Source of the DNA: Favolaschia claudopus
Lineage: Eukaryota; Basidiomycota; Agaricomycetes; Agaricales; Mycenaceae
Assembly: GCA_037176885.1 (NCBI GenBank)
Contig: JAWWNJ010000008.1
Coordinates: 62,001 to 126,000 of the forward strand
Direction of reading: 5' to 3'
DNA length: 64,000 nt
Translations under genes and position numbers: made by a program
The notes under the pieces: generated by a model
The model's database searches: none
Seen by the model: only the letters and a program-made list of their open reading frames with translations
Told to the model about the DNA's origin: nothing
Part shown: in pieces, positions 45,297-56,879 of the stretch
Layout: each line of letters opens with the position of its first letter
How positions within the stretch are numbered: the first letter of the stretch is position 1

Positions 45297-46947
45297 GACG
45301 AACGAAGACTTCATACGAGCCCACCTACTTCCCTCAGCATCTGACATCGCCAGAATACGCAGGATCATTCGGTCGAACTCCGAACCACCTCCCGACATCG
45401 CTCAAGCTTTGAACAACCTCGATTCGGAAATCGCTCGCTACGACGCAGAGATTGCACGGGGCCTAGGTGATCTACCCAGCTTGGAGCAGGCTCGCGAAAG
45501 TCTCCAGAGCTATCACGACGACTGCCTCTCCCTTTTGTCACCCGTCCGCCGGTTGCCCCTCGAAATCTTGACCGAAATATTCGCTTTGCTCGAGACCGAA
45601 CCTAGAGCCGGGCCGCTGGGGTATCTTAGCGACGTCACAACCTCATCAGCGATTTCCATGCTCGCAAACAGTCCCCTTCGTTCGTTGGCGAGGGTTTGTA
45701 GTCGGTGGCATACTGCCATCATGACGACGTCCACTTTGTGGAACAGAGTCACGCTCGTCGGTGTGCTTTGGACTCGGGGGAGCTTACTCGTCGACAGGAT
45801 GATGGTGGGGTTGAGAGATATCCTGGAACGAGGCGGACAGGCGGGGCTCTTCGTGGTTGTCGAGACGGGTAACTACGTGCCATATGCACCCGCCCTTCGT
45901 CTGCTGGCCGAGCATTCTCATCGCTGGACGCGGTTTTGGTTTAGGGGGAGTTCAGTGGATCTCAGGGCACTCACATCGATCCAGGGCAAGCTGCCCCGAT
46001 TGAGAACTATTAGGCTCTCGGGTGCATTGCTTCCTGAATCTTCTTCCATTTTCTCGGCCGCTCCGCAACTCGAGGAAGGATATTTCAGTTGCAGTCCCGA
46101 TTGTTGGGACGCACTCACTCAGCTTCCCTTACACCAGCTACGACGCGCCTTCCTCCCTAACTCGGTGTCGTACATCCCACAATCACCGTCCCCAGGATTC
46201 ACCATTTTGGGCCATCTATCGGCACCGCTCACGCTCTGGTTATCCTTCCCGGAGCAGTTGCTTTCCAATAGTGCTGCGGGTGTCGACGCTCCTCATACCA
46301 CATGCAGCATTTCCAGTCTATACCTCAAATGTTCGAAGGAAATGACCGAGATTCATAATGTGTCGACTATCTCCAGGGCCCTGGATAGTCTGACGCTCCC
46401 GTCTCTAATGAGTCTCCACTTCAAAACCGCAGGAGCGGATTCTGTTCCACTCCCTTTAATTGGGATCATGGATCCTTTCTCCGCCTCTCCTCCCGATCTA
46501 CGTTCGGAAGTCATCTCCAGACCCTTGACATATGGCAGGTCGAGATTGCAGCATCGCAATTACTGGAATGTCTAGCTATTCTTCCTGCTCTTAATACCCT
46601 GAGCTTTGCAGACTTCCCCCGGGAAAACACAGATGACTCTGGGCAACTTCTATTGATCACCGACTCCCTCCTTTGTGCGTTGACTTCAAAACGGGATCCC
46701 CAAGATCTCGTTCCACTCCTCCGAAGACTCCACCTTCGAAGCGCGATGAAATTTGACGAGTCCAAGCTGCATGATTTATTGCTTTCGCGACTTCCATCTT
46801 GAGCTGGCGTACTTGCCTGGCTGCGGCCGCGAGTTGGAAAGCATTGCGAGAGAAGAGACACAGACAGAACGTCTGAAACTCTACTATCAAGCAGCAAGAG
46901 TAATGATATCCTGTCAGTCGGTCTTGCATTGGTCTTGCATCATTTGA
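45297..46947 (+). pseudogene. F-box-like protein, tandem copy 2, frameshifted
   Basis: The frame from ATG 45297 (MTNEDFIRAHLLPSASDIAR) follows copy 1 through the helical pair and F-box (SPVRRLPLEILTEIFALL, LARVCSRWHTAIMTTSTLW) to about 46500. There it runs into an unrelated 24-residue tail ending at TAG 46575. In another frame homology resumes at once (GSHLQTLDIWQVEIAASQLL, against HLQHLDLWHVEIPESELLEA in copy 1) and lasts to a TGA near 46801. A second shift near 46785 moves it to a third frame (FHLELAYLPGCGRELES, against FDIELFSLEGYGRELEAS). Two frame changes make this a decaying gene, although a 426-residue product with an intact F-box could still be made. Confidence 0.8.
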
Positions 46948-47595
46948 ACGCGATTAAGGAGCTAATCCAAATCATAGCGATGATTTATATGAATGCAATG
47001 TTGTCCCGCAAGAAATATCCTCACGAGACGTGGGGTATCGCGGGGCGGAATTTCAGAATGAGAGTTTGCGCCCTATGTATGTATCCTGTACGATTGTAAA
47101 TCGCAACTGACGACCAAGTGTAAATTTCATTTGAAACGTTAACCCTGATGAGTAAAGTCAGAGTTGCCACCGTTTTGGCACGCAAGTGTTGTAGCCACCA
47201 AAAGTATTGCTTCTATCTACCCGTGTCGTAGATTTCCTGAGCTTACTGTTACCCTTAACTTTGTCCATTACTTATTCTTGAAACGGAGCGTCGCAGGATT
47301 TACGCGTCGACTCGCCGTCGAGTCACGGCAACGTGACCGTTATGCGTCGCGATTGCGCCTCAAACCTTCCAAATGCTTGCGCGTCCGAGCTTCATAACCA
47401 GTTTTGGATCATTTCTAAGCGTATTTTAGTGTCACGTATAAGTTGCTTTCAAATGTTCTTCCAACATTCGCCAATTTCGATCAAGTCCAGAAATTCAGCT
47501 CGCAAAATGGATTGTAGGTCATGATCAATGGATCGAGACTCGTGAACGTTTGAAGTCGGATTCAGAGTCGTTTGCAACGACGAACACCTTCACGC
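46948..47595. other. Intergenic region
   Basis: Between the decayed F-box copy and the stop of the NmrA-like gene. No feature recognised. Confidence 0.45.
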
Positions 47596-48963
47596 CTACG
47601 CATACCTAGGTACAATCTCCTTCTCCACAAACTCCTCGACCGTTCCAAATCTCACCCCAAGCGCTACGAGATCTGGATTTGGCACCGGCGTGTCCAGGTA
47701 AAATCCCACCTTAGCTTGGAAGGCAAACTATGACGGTGAATTCAAATCAAGTTTAGATGCTGACAATTCCAACTGTCTTATAATTGAGCTCACCATCTGA
47801 TCGTATTCCTCATTCCCAGCCGTCTCGAGCGAAATAAATTTCACTTCCTTCTTGATAGCTATTGTCGCAAAAATCACGCAGTCAGTCATTGTTCAATCTT
47901 ACGGTATCGACGAAAACACAAACCTTTCGCAATAGCCGCGGCGAACTCCGGATACCTCACCCTCCATGAGATAACCGGGTACCTCCTCCCCAGCACGGCT
48001 TTGGTTGGATCTTGGTAGTTATTGAGAAGCGCCACCGCCGCCTGCCCCAAATCGTGTCCGACCCAAGTCATCGATTGAATATCGTCTGGTGCGAATTTCG
48101 GGACGGCAATCTGGAAGGAGTTGGTCGAGGTTTTCTTGAGGACGTTCTTGCTGTGGTTGATAGCGGTTTGAGTATGTTTTCAATGATCATAGAGAACCTT
48201 AAGGAATGAGGAAAACAGACGTACCTCCACATATTCTCCGCGAAACTTCCTGCAAGAATGGCAGCGAATGGAACTCCGGAACCTTTGAGGTATTCCTCGA
48301 TCGCGGCCTTGTCTGTCAAACAACCCAGCGCATATTCAACACACGGAATCAATTGAGTGAAGTCCACGTACTATCAACATGATAGATCTTAGTGTATACA
48401 CCGTTCGACTCTTTCGTTGCGTTCGGAAGTGAGCTGAATTTCAGAGAGTGTTGTTACATTATCACCGCGTGAGCGGTGGCGCCAATACGTACCTGTAAAG
48501 AAAGAACTTGATCCCCTCCTCTTTCGCTGCATCCACGAGATTCTTCCCTTGAATGATTTCCCCCTTGCCTTGATGGTCATTGGACAGAACCTCGGGGTCC
48601 CAGAAGTTGGTATTCTGCAAATCATACCGATGCCCCGCATAAATGAAATATTCTCGAATAAATTAAGCAGCGTATAATTCATAAAACACGCACCCCAAAA
48701 AGCGCATCGCTCCCTCGCATCGCGTTCTTCAAAGATTCCTTGTCCCAGAGATTTCCGACGACGACATCGACGCCTCTACCAATCAGGGTTTTGCTTTTCG
48801 GGGAATCAAGACTGCGGGAGACGGCGCGGGGTGTCCAGGTGCCGTCGGCGAGGACGGCGTCGATAACAGAGGATCCTGAGGGAAAGGTGAACAAGGGTAC
48901 AATTCAGAAGGAGAATTATTGACCTTGTAGCCCAGTGGCGCCGAAGATAGTAATGATAGGCAT
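47596..48963 (-). CDS. NmrA-like NAD(P)-binding protein
   Basis: Eight exons (48963-48924, 48875-48694, 48614-48493, 48433-48372, 48312-48225, 48150-47924, 47858-47794, 47727-47596) sum to 305 residues with all phases matching. The start MPIITIFGATGLQGSSV carries the GxxGxxG dinucleotide motif at residues 8-14. VDVVVGNLWDKESLKNAMRG, GVPFAAILAGSFAENMW and SMTWVGHDLGQAAVALL are characteristic of NmrA/HSCARG-type atypical short-chain dehydrogenases, which often sense redox state or act as reductases. Ligand and partners cannot be read from sequence. The first intron has a GTCAAT donor, less usual than GTRNGT. Confidence 0.87.
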
Positions 48964-49619
48964 AGGTTGCTTTGATAGAGAAAGAGATTGTTGATTGTAC
49001 AGACCACTGGGTTGGTAGAAGCCGCTTTTATAGCGTTCTGGATGAGCATTGACAAATAGCCATTCAGTAAAGCCCCGTGCTGATTCATCGCCGAAGGCAA
49101 TTCGTGCGTCCTCTGCGCTATTTAGGGGGCATTGTCGGCACGATGATACACGAGCGGAGAGTAAGCTCAGACTTCTGTGAGGTAAATACTGGGAATTGGA
49201 CGAAGGGCACGGATATCACGAGAGAAATGGCGCTGGCGAGGCATATATCTGTGTTACCATTGGTTGTTTTCAGTGGAGGAAATTCACATGATGGGTGGGG
49301 ATATTGACCTTAACTTCACTCTCTAACCGTTAACTCCCGAACCCGAATCGCCGTTTGAGATTAATATTGGGCTTACAGATGGATGATCGTAGTAGTACTG
49401 GAAGGATGCTCGGAAATGCCACGGAAAATGTAGAATGAGAACACCGATGCGTCGAAAATGCAAGCAACTTCGTGAGTATCCGTAAGTGCTCCGATCCATT
49501 GAAGCAGTTGTAGGTACGGCCGTCGCCCTGAAGGCTTGTCGAACGACGGACGATGTGGAATCGAGATCAGTGTATTCCGAGCATCGTTTCCTCAATGCTC
49601 GACGGAAAGTGCTGTGTTG
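48964..49619. other. Intergenic region before the repeat-rich end
   Basis: Upstream of the NmrA-like gene. Several short frames, none convincing. No promoter box clear enough to call. Confidence 0.4.
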
Positions 49620-50022
49620 GTGCTGAACACATCCAAGGCCACTCCAATCGGGTTGGAATCGTCCAACAAGCAGAATCTCAGGTTCCGCAACTCAAGAAGC
49701 TTTGAAGGCCTTGAAAAAGGTGGGGGTCGGCGCTGGGGGTAATGTGATGACATCATATGATCAATCAGCGATTTCTTTCGGTCATGGGTTAGGGTTAGGT
49801 AGCTACCGTAGCACTCTTCCGACACCCGCTAAACGCCTGGGTGTAGACGTACCGTGGCGCAAGGGTTTCTTTTCCTCGGTGCCGACTCCCCCTCCGCCAT
49901 CGACCTATCCTCCGCCTTCACGGACCTCTAACCAAGAATATCCCCCACCGTATTTCACGAGCAGAGTCAGCAGACCGTCTGCGATCCCGAATTTGACGTT
50001 CGCGACGACCCCCAAGAGCTGA
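49620..50022 (+). other. Possible captured 3' exon of an unknown gene
   Basis: One frame stays open to a TGA at 50020-50022 and reads like genuine protein: ATQEALKALKKVGVGAGGN, then PAKRLGVDVPWRKGFFSS, then Pro/Ser/Tyr-rich with EYPPPYFTSR. No start codon, upstream exon or domain is identified. It adjoins repeat copy A and could be a gene fragment carried by it, or chance. GGGTTAGGGTTAGG at 49786-49799 lies within it. Confidence 0.2.
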
Positions 50023-50139
50023 GGAGGGGCGAGTATAACCGGAGGATCGGCGGCGTGTCAGGGTAAGGTTTGGCGAGGACCAGGTGAGCCGACGATTCGA
50101 CGAAGGATGTCGAATATTCATTGACGCACTACTAGCTGG

Positions 50140-53100
50140 TGGAATGCCGACAGATGGGCGGCAAGCGAGGCGTGCGCGGCACCGTGGATGACGCTTCCAA
50201 AAAGCGGTGGGGGAGTGTGCGGTCTGGTCGATGCATCCAAATCCCCGCCGACAGTCTTCACCGCCATCTCCTATCCCTCCTCATTCTTCTCCCCCCACTT
50301 CCGAGAGACGACAAGCTTCCGCCCCCTCGCCATGTCATCGCCGCATCCACCCGCCCATATCGGTCTCAACGCGCGTGTCGACACCTCAGACTTCGACGAT
50401 GCGATGAGATGAGTAGGCTGCGAACGCGCTGCCAGCTCCAACGCCGACCCCTTCACATCCACCCCACTCTCCCGTCTCTCATCGACCACCCCCCACGTCG
50501 GTCGAGATTCGCGCGTCGAATGAGAGGAGTCGATGCCGTCCCACGCGGGGGAACGAGTAGCCGAGGTACGATGGGGAAGGAGGTTGGGGTGGGGTCGACA
50601 CAGCGCGCGCGTCGCTATGTCATTCCCATGCGTCTCTGTGCTGGCGCGGGTCCGTGTGATGGGGCGGGGATGAATGCGGGAGGGTGTGGGAGGAGGTGGA
50701 GGTAGAGGTAGAGGCGATGGGGAATCAGCCATGAAGGTTTCTGGAGGGGGAGGAGGAGATGGAGGCGGACCCGAAGTCGAGGACAGAAGGAGGCTCCGGA
50801 GATCAAGCCACGTAAGGCGCAGAAGAACTGACGAAGCTGGAGCATCTTGTATGGGCTCGACACCGGCAGAAGATGCGGGTGTGGGCGTGGTCAAGGGGGG
50901 TGAGCTGGACGGAGGCGTTGATGCTGTCATGCACGTCAGAGGGAGAAGAGGAGTAAGAGCATCGAGGGCGTACCTTGCCATTCGATCCCAATCCCGAGGC
51001 CGATCCCACTCTACTCGCCCCCATCTTGACCCCCGTCGCCGTGATGGCCCGCCCATACGCGGCCGCCACTCCTTCCGTACCCGGCCACCTCGCTCTGGAA
51101 GCTGCTGCCTATCAATTAAACGCACTTCACCCCCACCCTCGACCGCGTGCCACCGTCACCCCGGCTACCGCACCAACTGTTATCTGCTCGTATCAGACAC
51201 CCGCCCCTCCACCCACTCCCACTTCCATTCCTCGCTGCGCTTCCTTATCATCGCACAGCGCCACCAAGCCTGTCCCGAATCACAGAGTCCATCAGGCACG
51301 AGGATGACAGGACGACAGCGCTAGATCCTTGCATCCACGCCGTCCTTGAAACGCGCTTGTCTCTGCGACCATACCTTCCCCACCCCACCCCGTCATTCAT
51401 TCCCCCAGTACGCGTCTCTTCATCATCCCCCCGCTGGAATTGCCATTCCATATCGTTCTCTCCTCCCCCGAAAATCCGTGCCTTCCGTCCCACGGCTTGA
51501 GAGGTCCAGCGTTCTCGGCGCGGCTCCTAATTCGCGCAGTATGCCAATGACTGGAGGACAAGGATGACGATGACGAGCGCGTTGTGGGTCCACGCAGACG
51601 AGCGGCGGAGGAACGGGTGTAGGCACGCGTGCCTGTCTTCGTCTCCATTCTCACGTTCATCTACATCATCTCTCTCCTCGTCACCCCCGCGTCCTCTTTC
51701 CCATTCACATTCACAACCCCGTCCCCGGCCTATGATTTCGGCCGCAATTCTCGACCTGCCTCGCGTACCCGCCCTGGCTGATCCTCGAAATTTGGCGCCA
51801 CGCAGAGGCGGGGAAACGCAGGCAGCATAGAATTGGAGGGGAGATCGCGGGCGCTGATGTTAGGTGCGAGGAGGTGTGGTCGAAGCGGCTGCGGAGGAAG
51901 GATGAAGTAGGCGCCTCCGTGCTTTCATCCGCGATGGATGGGTGGGAAGAACGCTGTCGATCCGTGGCGGCGGACGGGAGGGGAGAGCATGCCGACGGGA
52001 TAGCTTCGTCGAGCTTGGAGCAGTGTCGGGGTTTCGGAACGATCGTCGCGGGGTAGGGTGCGGATGACGACGAGGTCGATAAAAGGTGCGACGCGAAGCT
52101 TATGTCTACCATCGAGAAGCATCGTTGTCTCTGTCTCTCCCGCCGCCCTCACAAATCCGCACCGATTCATTTGTCCGTGGAAGTAGAGCTTACAGCGCGT
52201 CGGAGCGGCAGCGCGACAGGTGAGACGGGTGGAGACGATGTCGACATCGGCGAGGAATGACGAAGTTTCGTCGACGTACGCTAGCGGTGCGCCGAACGAT
52301 GAGCTGCAGATGGGTCATGCACGACGCCGTAGATGACGCTTCGGATGAGTGGGGCGAGGTCGAAGTTGATGCATGAGACTCTGTCGATTGACGGAATGGA
52401 TTCGTCACGGGATGGAGGAGCTAATGTCGCGTGCATGCGCTAACGACGCCGACGCTGCACATCAAGTCAGGGAATGCGGAACCTTGAAGGCTATACATAC
52501 TCACCGTCTATGTGTACCGACAGCGGCACGTCGGTGGTTAATCCGAAGTCCAAAAGCAGACAATATGTACATGTCGACACAAACGAGGACTGAGCGCGCT
52601 TTGCAGATTCCGCTGATTTTGCGCTAGCGAGCGTCCACAGCGGTCAGGAGGATCTGAATGGCATAACATGGGTAAAAACAGAGGACAATGTGTAAGAAAG
52701 AGCGCGCAACGCACCTAAACTGCCAAAATCTGCAAGACTTTGGAAGAAATACTATGCTTCGGATGGGTCGAATGATTTGCTGGCTAAGATTTTCCGTTGG
52801 CAAGAGGAGTAGAAAGCGGTGAAATTGACTCTGGAGTACCCGTTAACGTGTTTCAATCGCCTCCAAGGTCTTGTAGCCAACTTGAAAGTATGAATGAGAT
52901 TTGAATGGTCAGGCTTTCGCCCGATTTCCAAGCATTTTCAAGGTAAAAAAAGAGCGGCATATAAGCAGTATCAGCCTGAGATTCATGTTTATGCATGTTT
53001 ATGGTGGAGACAAAGCAGCCAGAGAGCAAGGGAGTCTTCGCCGGCCAACAAGCTGCGCTGAGTTGGAGAGGTTGATGACGGCACAAAGAAGCCAGTAACC

Positions 53101-53551
53101 CAATCAATCAACAAGCACATACAATCCCTTCTTCCTCTCACCTTGCCTCTCACACAGCGCTGTTCCCTAAATTTCTTGGTGCTGGAAGCCTCTGGAACTC
53201 TCCTTCGCTTGATACGAACACCGTCTGAAGCCCGTCGTTGTGGTTCCCGTCCTTGACTGCTCTCTACGAGTTATTCTTGGCTTTCAGGATCACAATGACA
53301 TCACACTACCACTCACTACTTAACCTCAGCCTGAGCCCTCAAGCTGGATCTACCTACTCCAAAAATCGAAGTGATTCGTTGGAAACTCGAATTGATTCGA
53401 AAAGCTAATCCTCTCAACATCTTGCTTGCCTTATGACACAACGATGTGGCCGCCAAGCCCATTTCCATCGCCGCCACCTAACAAACTCTCCCGACCCCAA
53501 ACTTGACATCGTGTACTCGGGGGAATCCGACTCTTCATGAGCTTCAGAGGC
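50140..53551 (+). repeat. GC-rich dispersed repeat, copy A
   Basis: Aligns in order with copy B and, at its right part, with the reverse complement of copy C. Anchors: CTGTCATGCACGT (near 50927 and 57991), TTGATGACGGC (53072, 60159, 63723 minus) and CAATCAACAAGC (53105, 60191, 63689 minus), with 32-34 nt between the last two in all copies. The left boundary is approximate; the right boundary near 53551 is where similarity to copy C ends. Long Pro/Ser/Arg frames inside (for example 51125-50271 minus) look compositional. No transposase, reverse transcriptase or terminal repeats recognised. Confidence 0.6.
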
Positions 53552-53716
53552 GAGAGTACCTCCCAAGGCCAGTCATTTTCTTCCATCGCACCCAATAATC
53601 ATGATGCCATGAAAAGTCAACAAAGTCTCCGGGACCACGGCGTCTCCTCTCAAGTGTTTTGATCAATTCCAATGGAGGGTTGGAGTAAGCCTATAGCTAA
53701 TGTTTAGAAACTATGT

Positions 53717-56500
53717 TCATTTCTCGACACTAATAATATCAAATACATACATAGAGCCACTCTCGGATGTTGTGATTGTGAAACTGAGAATATGCCTAGC
53801 ACTCGTATTCAGCATGAAACTTGGAGGACATTTGAAAGCTGACTTCGGGATAGATGCCTCTTGAGTCATCTGGGGGCTTCCAGTGTTCAACAAATGCACA
53901 GACAGCATCAAAGAGATCTTGAGATGGCAAACATGCTCTGAGGATACAGCTCCATCCTTTGATCTTACTAGGTTCACGACGTCAATATTGGTATTCAGAT
54001 GAGTAAATTTTGAGCCGCACTCCCTAAAGTATAGGTCCCGGGAAGCAATTTGCAGACATCGTTTCGCAATGGACTCCAATGTTTTGTTGGGAAGTTGAGC
54101 TCGAATTTGATCCGGCCTACATGCGGCCTCGAGCAAGCATCCCTTCCCGTGTCGTTTAATTATATCTTGGAGAGGGCCGATGGACCTTGTGATTTCCTCC
54201 CAAGACAAATCAAACGCCCAACGAATATAAAAGATTGTGTTGTGTGCCGAAGTCATGTTAAGAACTATGTAGGCCATAGCTATGTATGCATGAATGATCT
54301 GTTGAGAATTTAAAACAAAACTGATTTTCGCTCTTGGAAGCCCGCAAATCCTGTCCATGGTTGTCAGTCACTTGATAAGTGGAAAAACTCAACATATATA
54401 GATGTGTTCCTACCGGAATCCAGAAACCTTAAAAGTCCTTGGACTCGACATAAACTGCCAGCTGCTATTGCGGACATCATCCACCAAAGATGCGCACTGT
54501 TCATGCAGCCGGGCAAGTGATGAGAGGTCCTTCCACCTGTCTAGCAAATCCTTGGGAGCATTCTGGACCTAATAGTGGGTGGCTGTCAGCCGATTGTCAC
54601 AAGTAGAAAATACAAACATCCCTTCAGCCAATCCAGCATGTTTGGTGGGTTGATCAAAAGCTCTGGCTCCACGGTAAGGGGAAGGGAAATAATATTCACC
54701 CCAGCCTGAGGACCGGGTAGTTCAGATTTTGGGGGGAAAATCAAATCCAAGTTGACACGGCGTAGTAGACTGATCAAGTCGGACGAAAGTCTGGTTGAGA
54801 ACAGAAATCTGAACTCCAAGTCACTGCGGTGGATCTGTTCAGTCACGATGACATTATTGCAAGGGAAGAAAACTTGCCGCGTGATGTGATTCAAAGGATC
54901 CGGGTATTTCTTGTCTATTGGCTGCTCACAGAAGAGGCGGAGAAGATTCTGTGCTACAAGATTTCGAGCAATGTGGTCAAAGTAATATGGACCTGAACGG
55001 TTGGCCTTCCTGAGGAAGTCAAGAAATGAGGTATGATATACCGTCACAGGCCCGTGCTGAGCGGATGGAGGAACATAGATTAAGGAGCGCATTCTCCGTA
55101 GAGTCAGCCGCACATTGTCTTCTTCTATGTTAATAAGTCGCGTGAGGTGCGCAATGGAGAGACCATTGTGTGACACATGCGATCCTGCAGCAATGAATGG
55201 TAAAATGTGCAGGAGCCTTGTTTGATTTGGAATAGCGACCAGAATTTGCATGTACAGTTGGTCCAGTGCTGCAAACGGCGAGCTTGATAGGGGATCCGGT
55301 TCTGCCAAACCGAGGATGATATCAAGCCGCTCTCGAGGATTCCAGTCTGGGTCTTCAATGAATCTGATCACTGTGGCGGCATAGATGAAATGTCCAGAAG
55401 AATGATAGACAAAGGTGTTGACAGCCTCATAGGGTGGCCAGGTGTGGGCAATCCCCCTCATGGCTTCATGTGTCTGGTGAATTCGTTTGAATTCATCTCG
55501 GAAGAACAGTTGGATGTCTTCAAAGGAGCCTTGGATTTCGAGACTATCCCATGGGGATCCACTTGGATCCAAGACGACAGTCCTGATATGAGGCTCTGGT
55601 CGACTGGCAATGAGAATGTGAAGGAGTGGTGTGGTGACATTCCGGAGGCAACGCAAGATGTCAACCTGGAAATCTTCGCTCTCACATTCATCGAGACCAT
55701 CTATAATCAACACACAGCTTTGGTTAAGAGCACTATCTTGATAGGGTTCGAGTATCAGCTTATGTAGCTGAACAGCTGCGGATTTTGTAAGTAGGCCCGG
55801 ATCCTTTGCCAGATTCCGAGTGACCATGGCTCTGAACTCGGGAAAAGTAACGGCAAGTTGATATGCTAGAGTGGGAAAGAGTTTCATCCCATTTCGCCGA
55901 GATATGTGGTCTCTCTTGAAGAAAAAACTGCCTCCAAGACGGCCCTCTGCCTGCAGTTGTTCGCAGAAGGACTGTGCAATGGCAGACTTGCCAGTACCTG
56001 CGGGGCCATGCATCCAAAGAATATTCCGCTCGTTCCTGCACGACCATGCAGTAAGGCGGAAGAGGTATTCCGTCCTTGTGTCTCGATGGCATGGTGGGCG
56101 ACCACGACTTTCCGCTGAGTCATGTGAGGCCTCGTTCGCCGCCGCTGCATGTAGTACACGCAGTGCTGTAGCAATAATTACATGTGCAATATGCCCAAAC
56201 TAGAGGGAAACATACCAGCAGCATCCTGATTCAAATTCAGCCAATAAGTCTCTAGGCCTAGAGTTGACTGTATCATAGAGAAATAACGCACAGATAGCTC
56301 CTTGGTGTCGAGATTATAATTATTGATGACGGGGCCCTCTCCTAGCCCCCCCGCGCCGCCGGCAAGCCCGCTTCCTCCTCCGGGTCCTCCAATGCCACCT
56401 GAAGCACAGTTATTCACAAAGATGTCCGCGAGCTGATGCTGTCAGGTCAGATCTCACCGGAAATATTATTGATGATGTGGTATATGGTAGAATTGGCCAT
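53717..56500 (-). CDS. NACHT-domain NLR-like protein
   Basis: Exons include 56500-56458, 56398-56216 and 56165 to about 54600, then further pieces to a stop at 53717. The start MANSTIYHIINNISGGIGGP leads into a glycine-rich leader (GGGSGLAGGAGGLGEG), common before agaricomycete NACHT domains. The P-loop is GPAGTGKSAIAQS, followed by GRLGGSFFFKRDHISRRN and Walker B LIIDGLDECES, then an NLR-type helical region (HILPFIAAGS, TVYHTSFLDFL). No WD, ankyrin or TPR repeats are seen, so the sensor part is absent or unusual. The C-terminal exon (54358-53717; SIGPLQDIIKRHGKGC, DLYFRECGSKFTH) is open but not recognised, and the splice joins at about 54600 and 54360 are not secure. Fungal NLR-like proteins act in self/non-self recognition and cell-death control; a role here is inference. 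It lies between copies A and B of the repeat. Confidence 0.75.
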
Positions 56501-56879
56501 GAATCGTATGGAGAGAAAGCTTGAAGAGGACGAGGTCGTTGTGGTAGAGAAGACGGGGCGCTGACAGGTTGCCTTGTACCGGTCGCGTACTTATGATCCA
56601 AGGTATCTACCAATCTGGAACAAGGCATCGACTGAAATAAACAACAAAGAACTACATACTGAGAACAAGGACCACAATCAACACCGACATCCATCAAGAT
56701 TGGAGCGCCACGGAAATGCCGAGGTGCCGGACGTCCTGTCCCCAGCAAAATGTGCTTTACCTACATTCGATGAAGCTATAGATATAGACGTTGTTACTGC
56801 CCGTCCAGATGGTAAGTGTTCGAATCCATCTCTTGAACTTTCAGACTCACTGAGTGGTTGTCGCCCAGCTGCACAGCTC

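Noticed and set aside
46353..46929. Minus-strand frames opposite the F-box copy 2
   Set aside because: Shadows of the plus-strand homology to copy 1.
50271..51125. 284-codon Pro/Ser/Arg frame inside repeat copy A
   Set aside because: Not kept in frame in copy B and no domain; explained by GC-rich composition.
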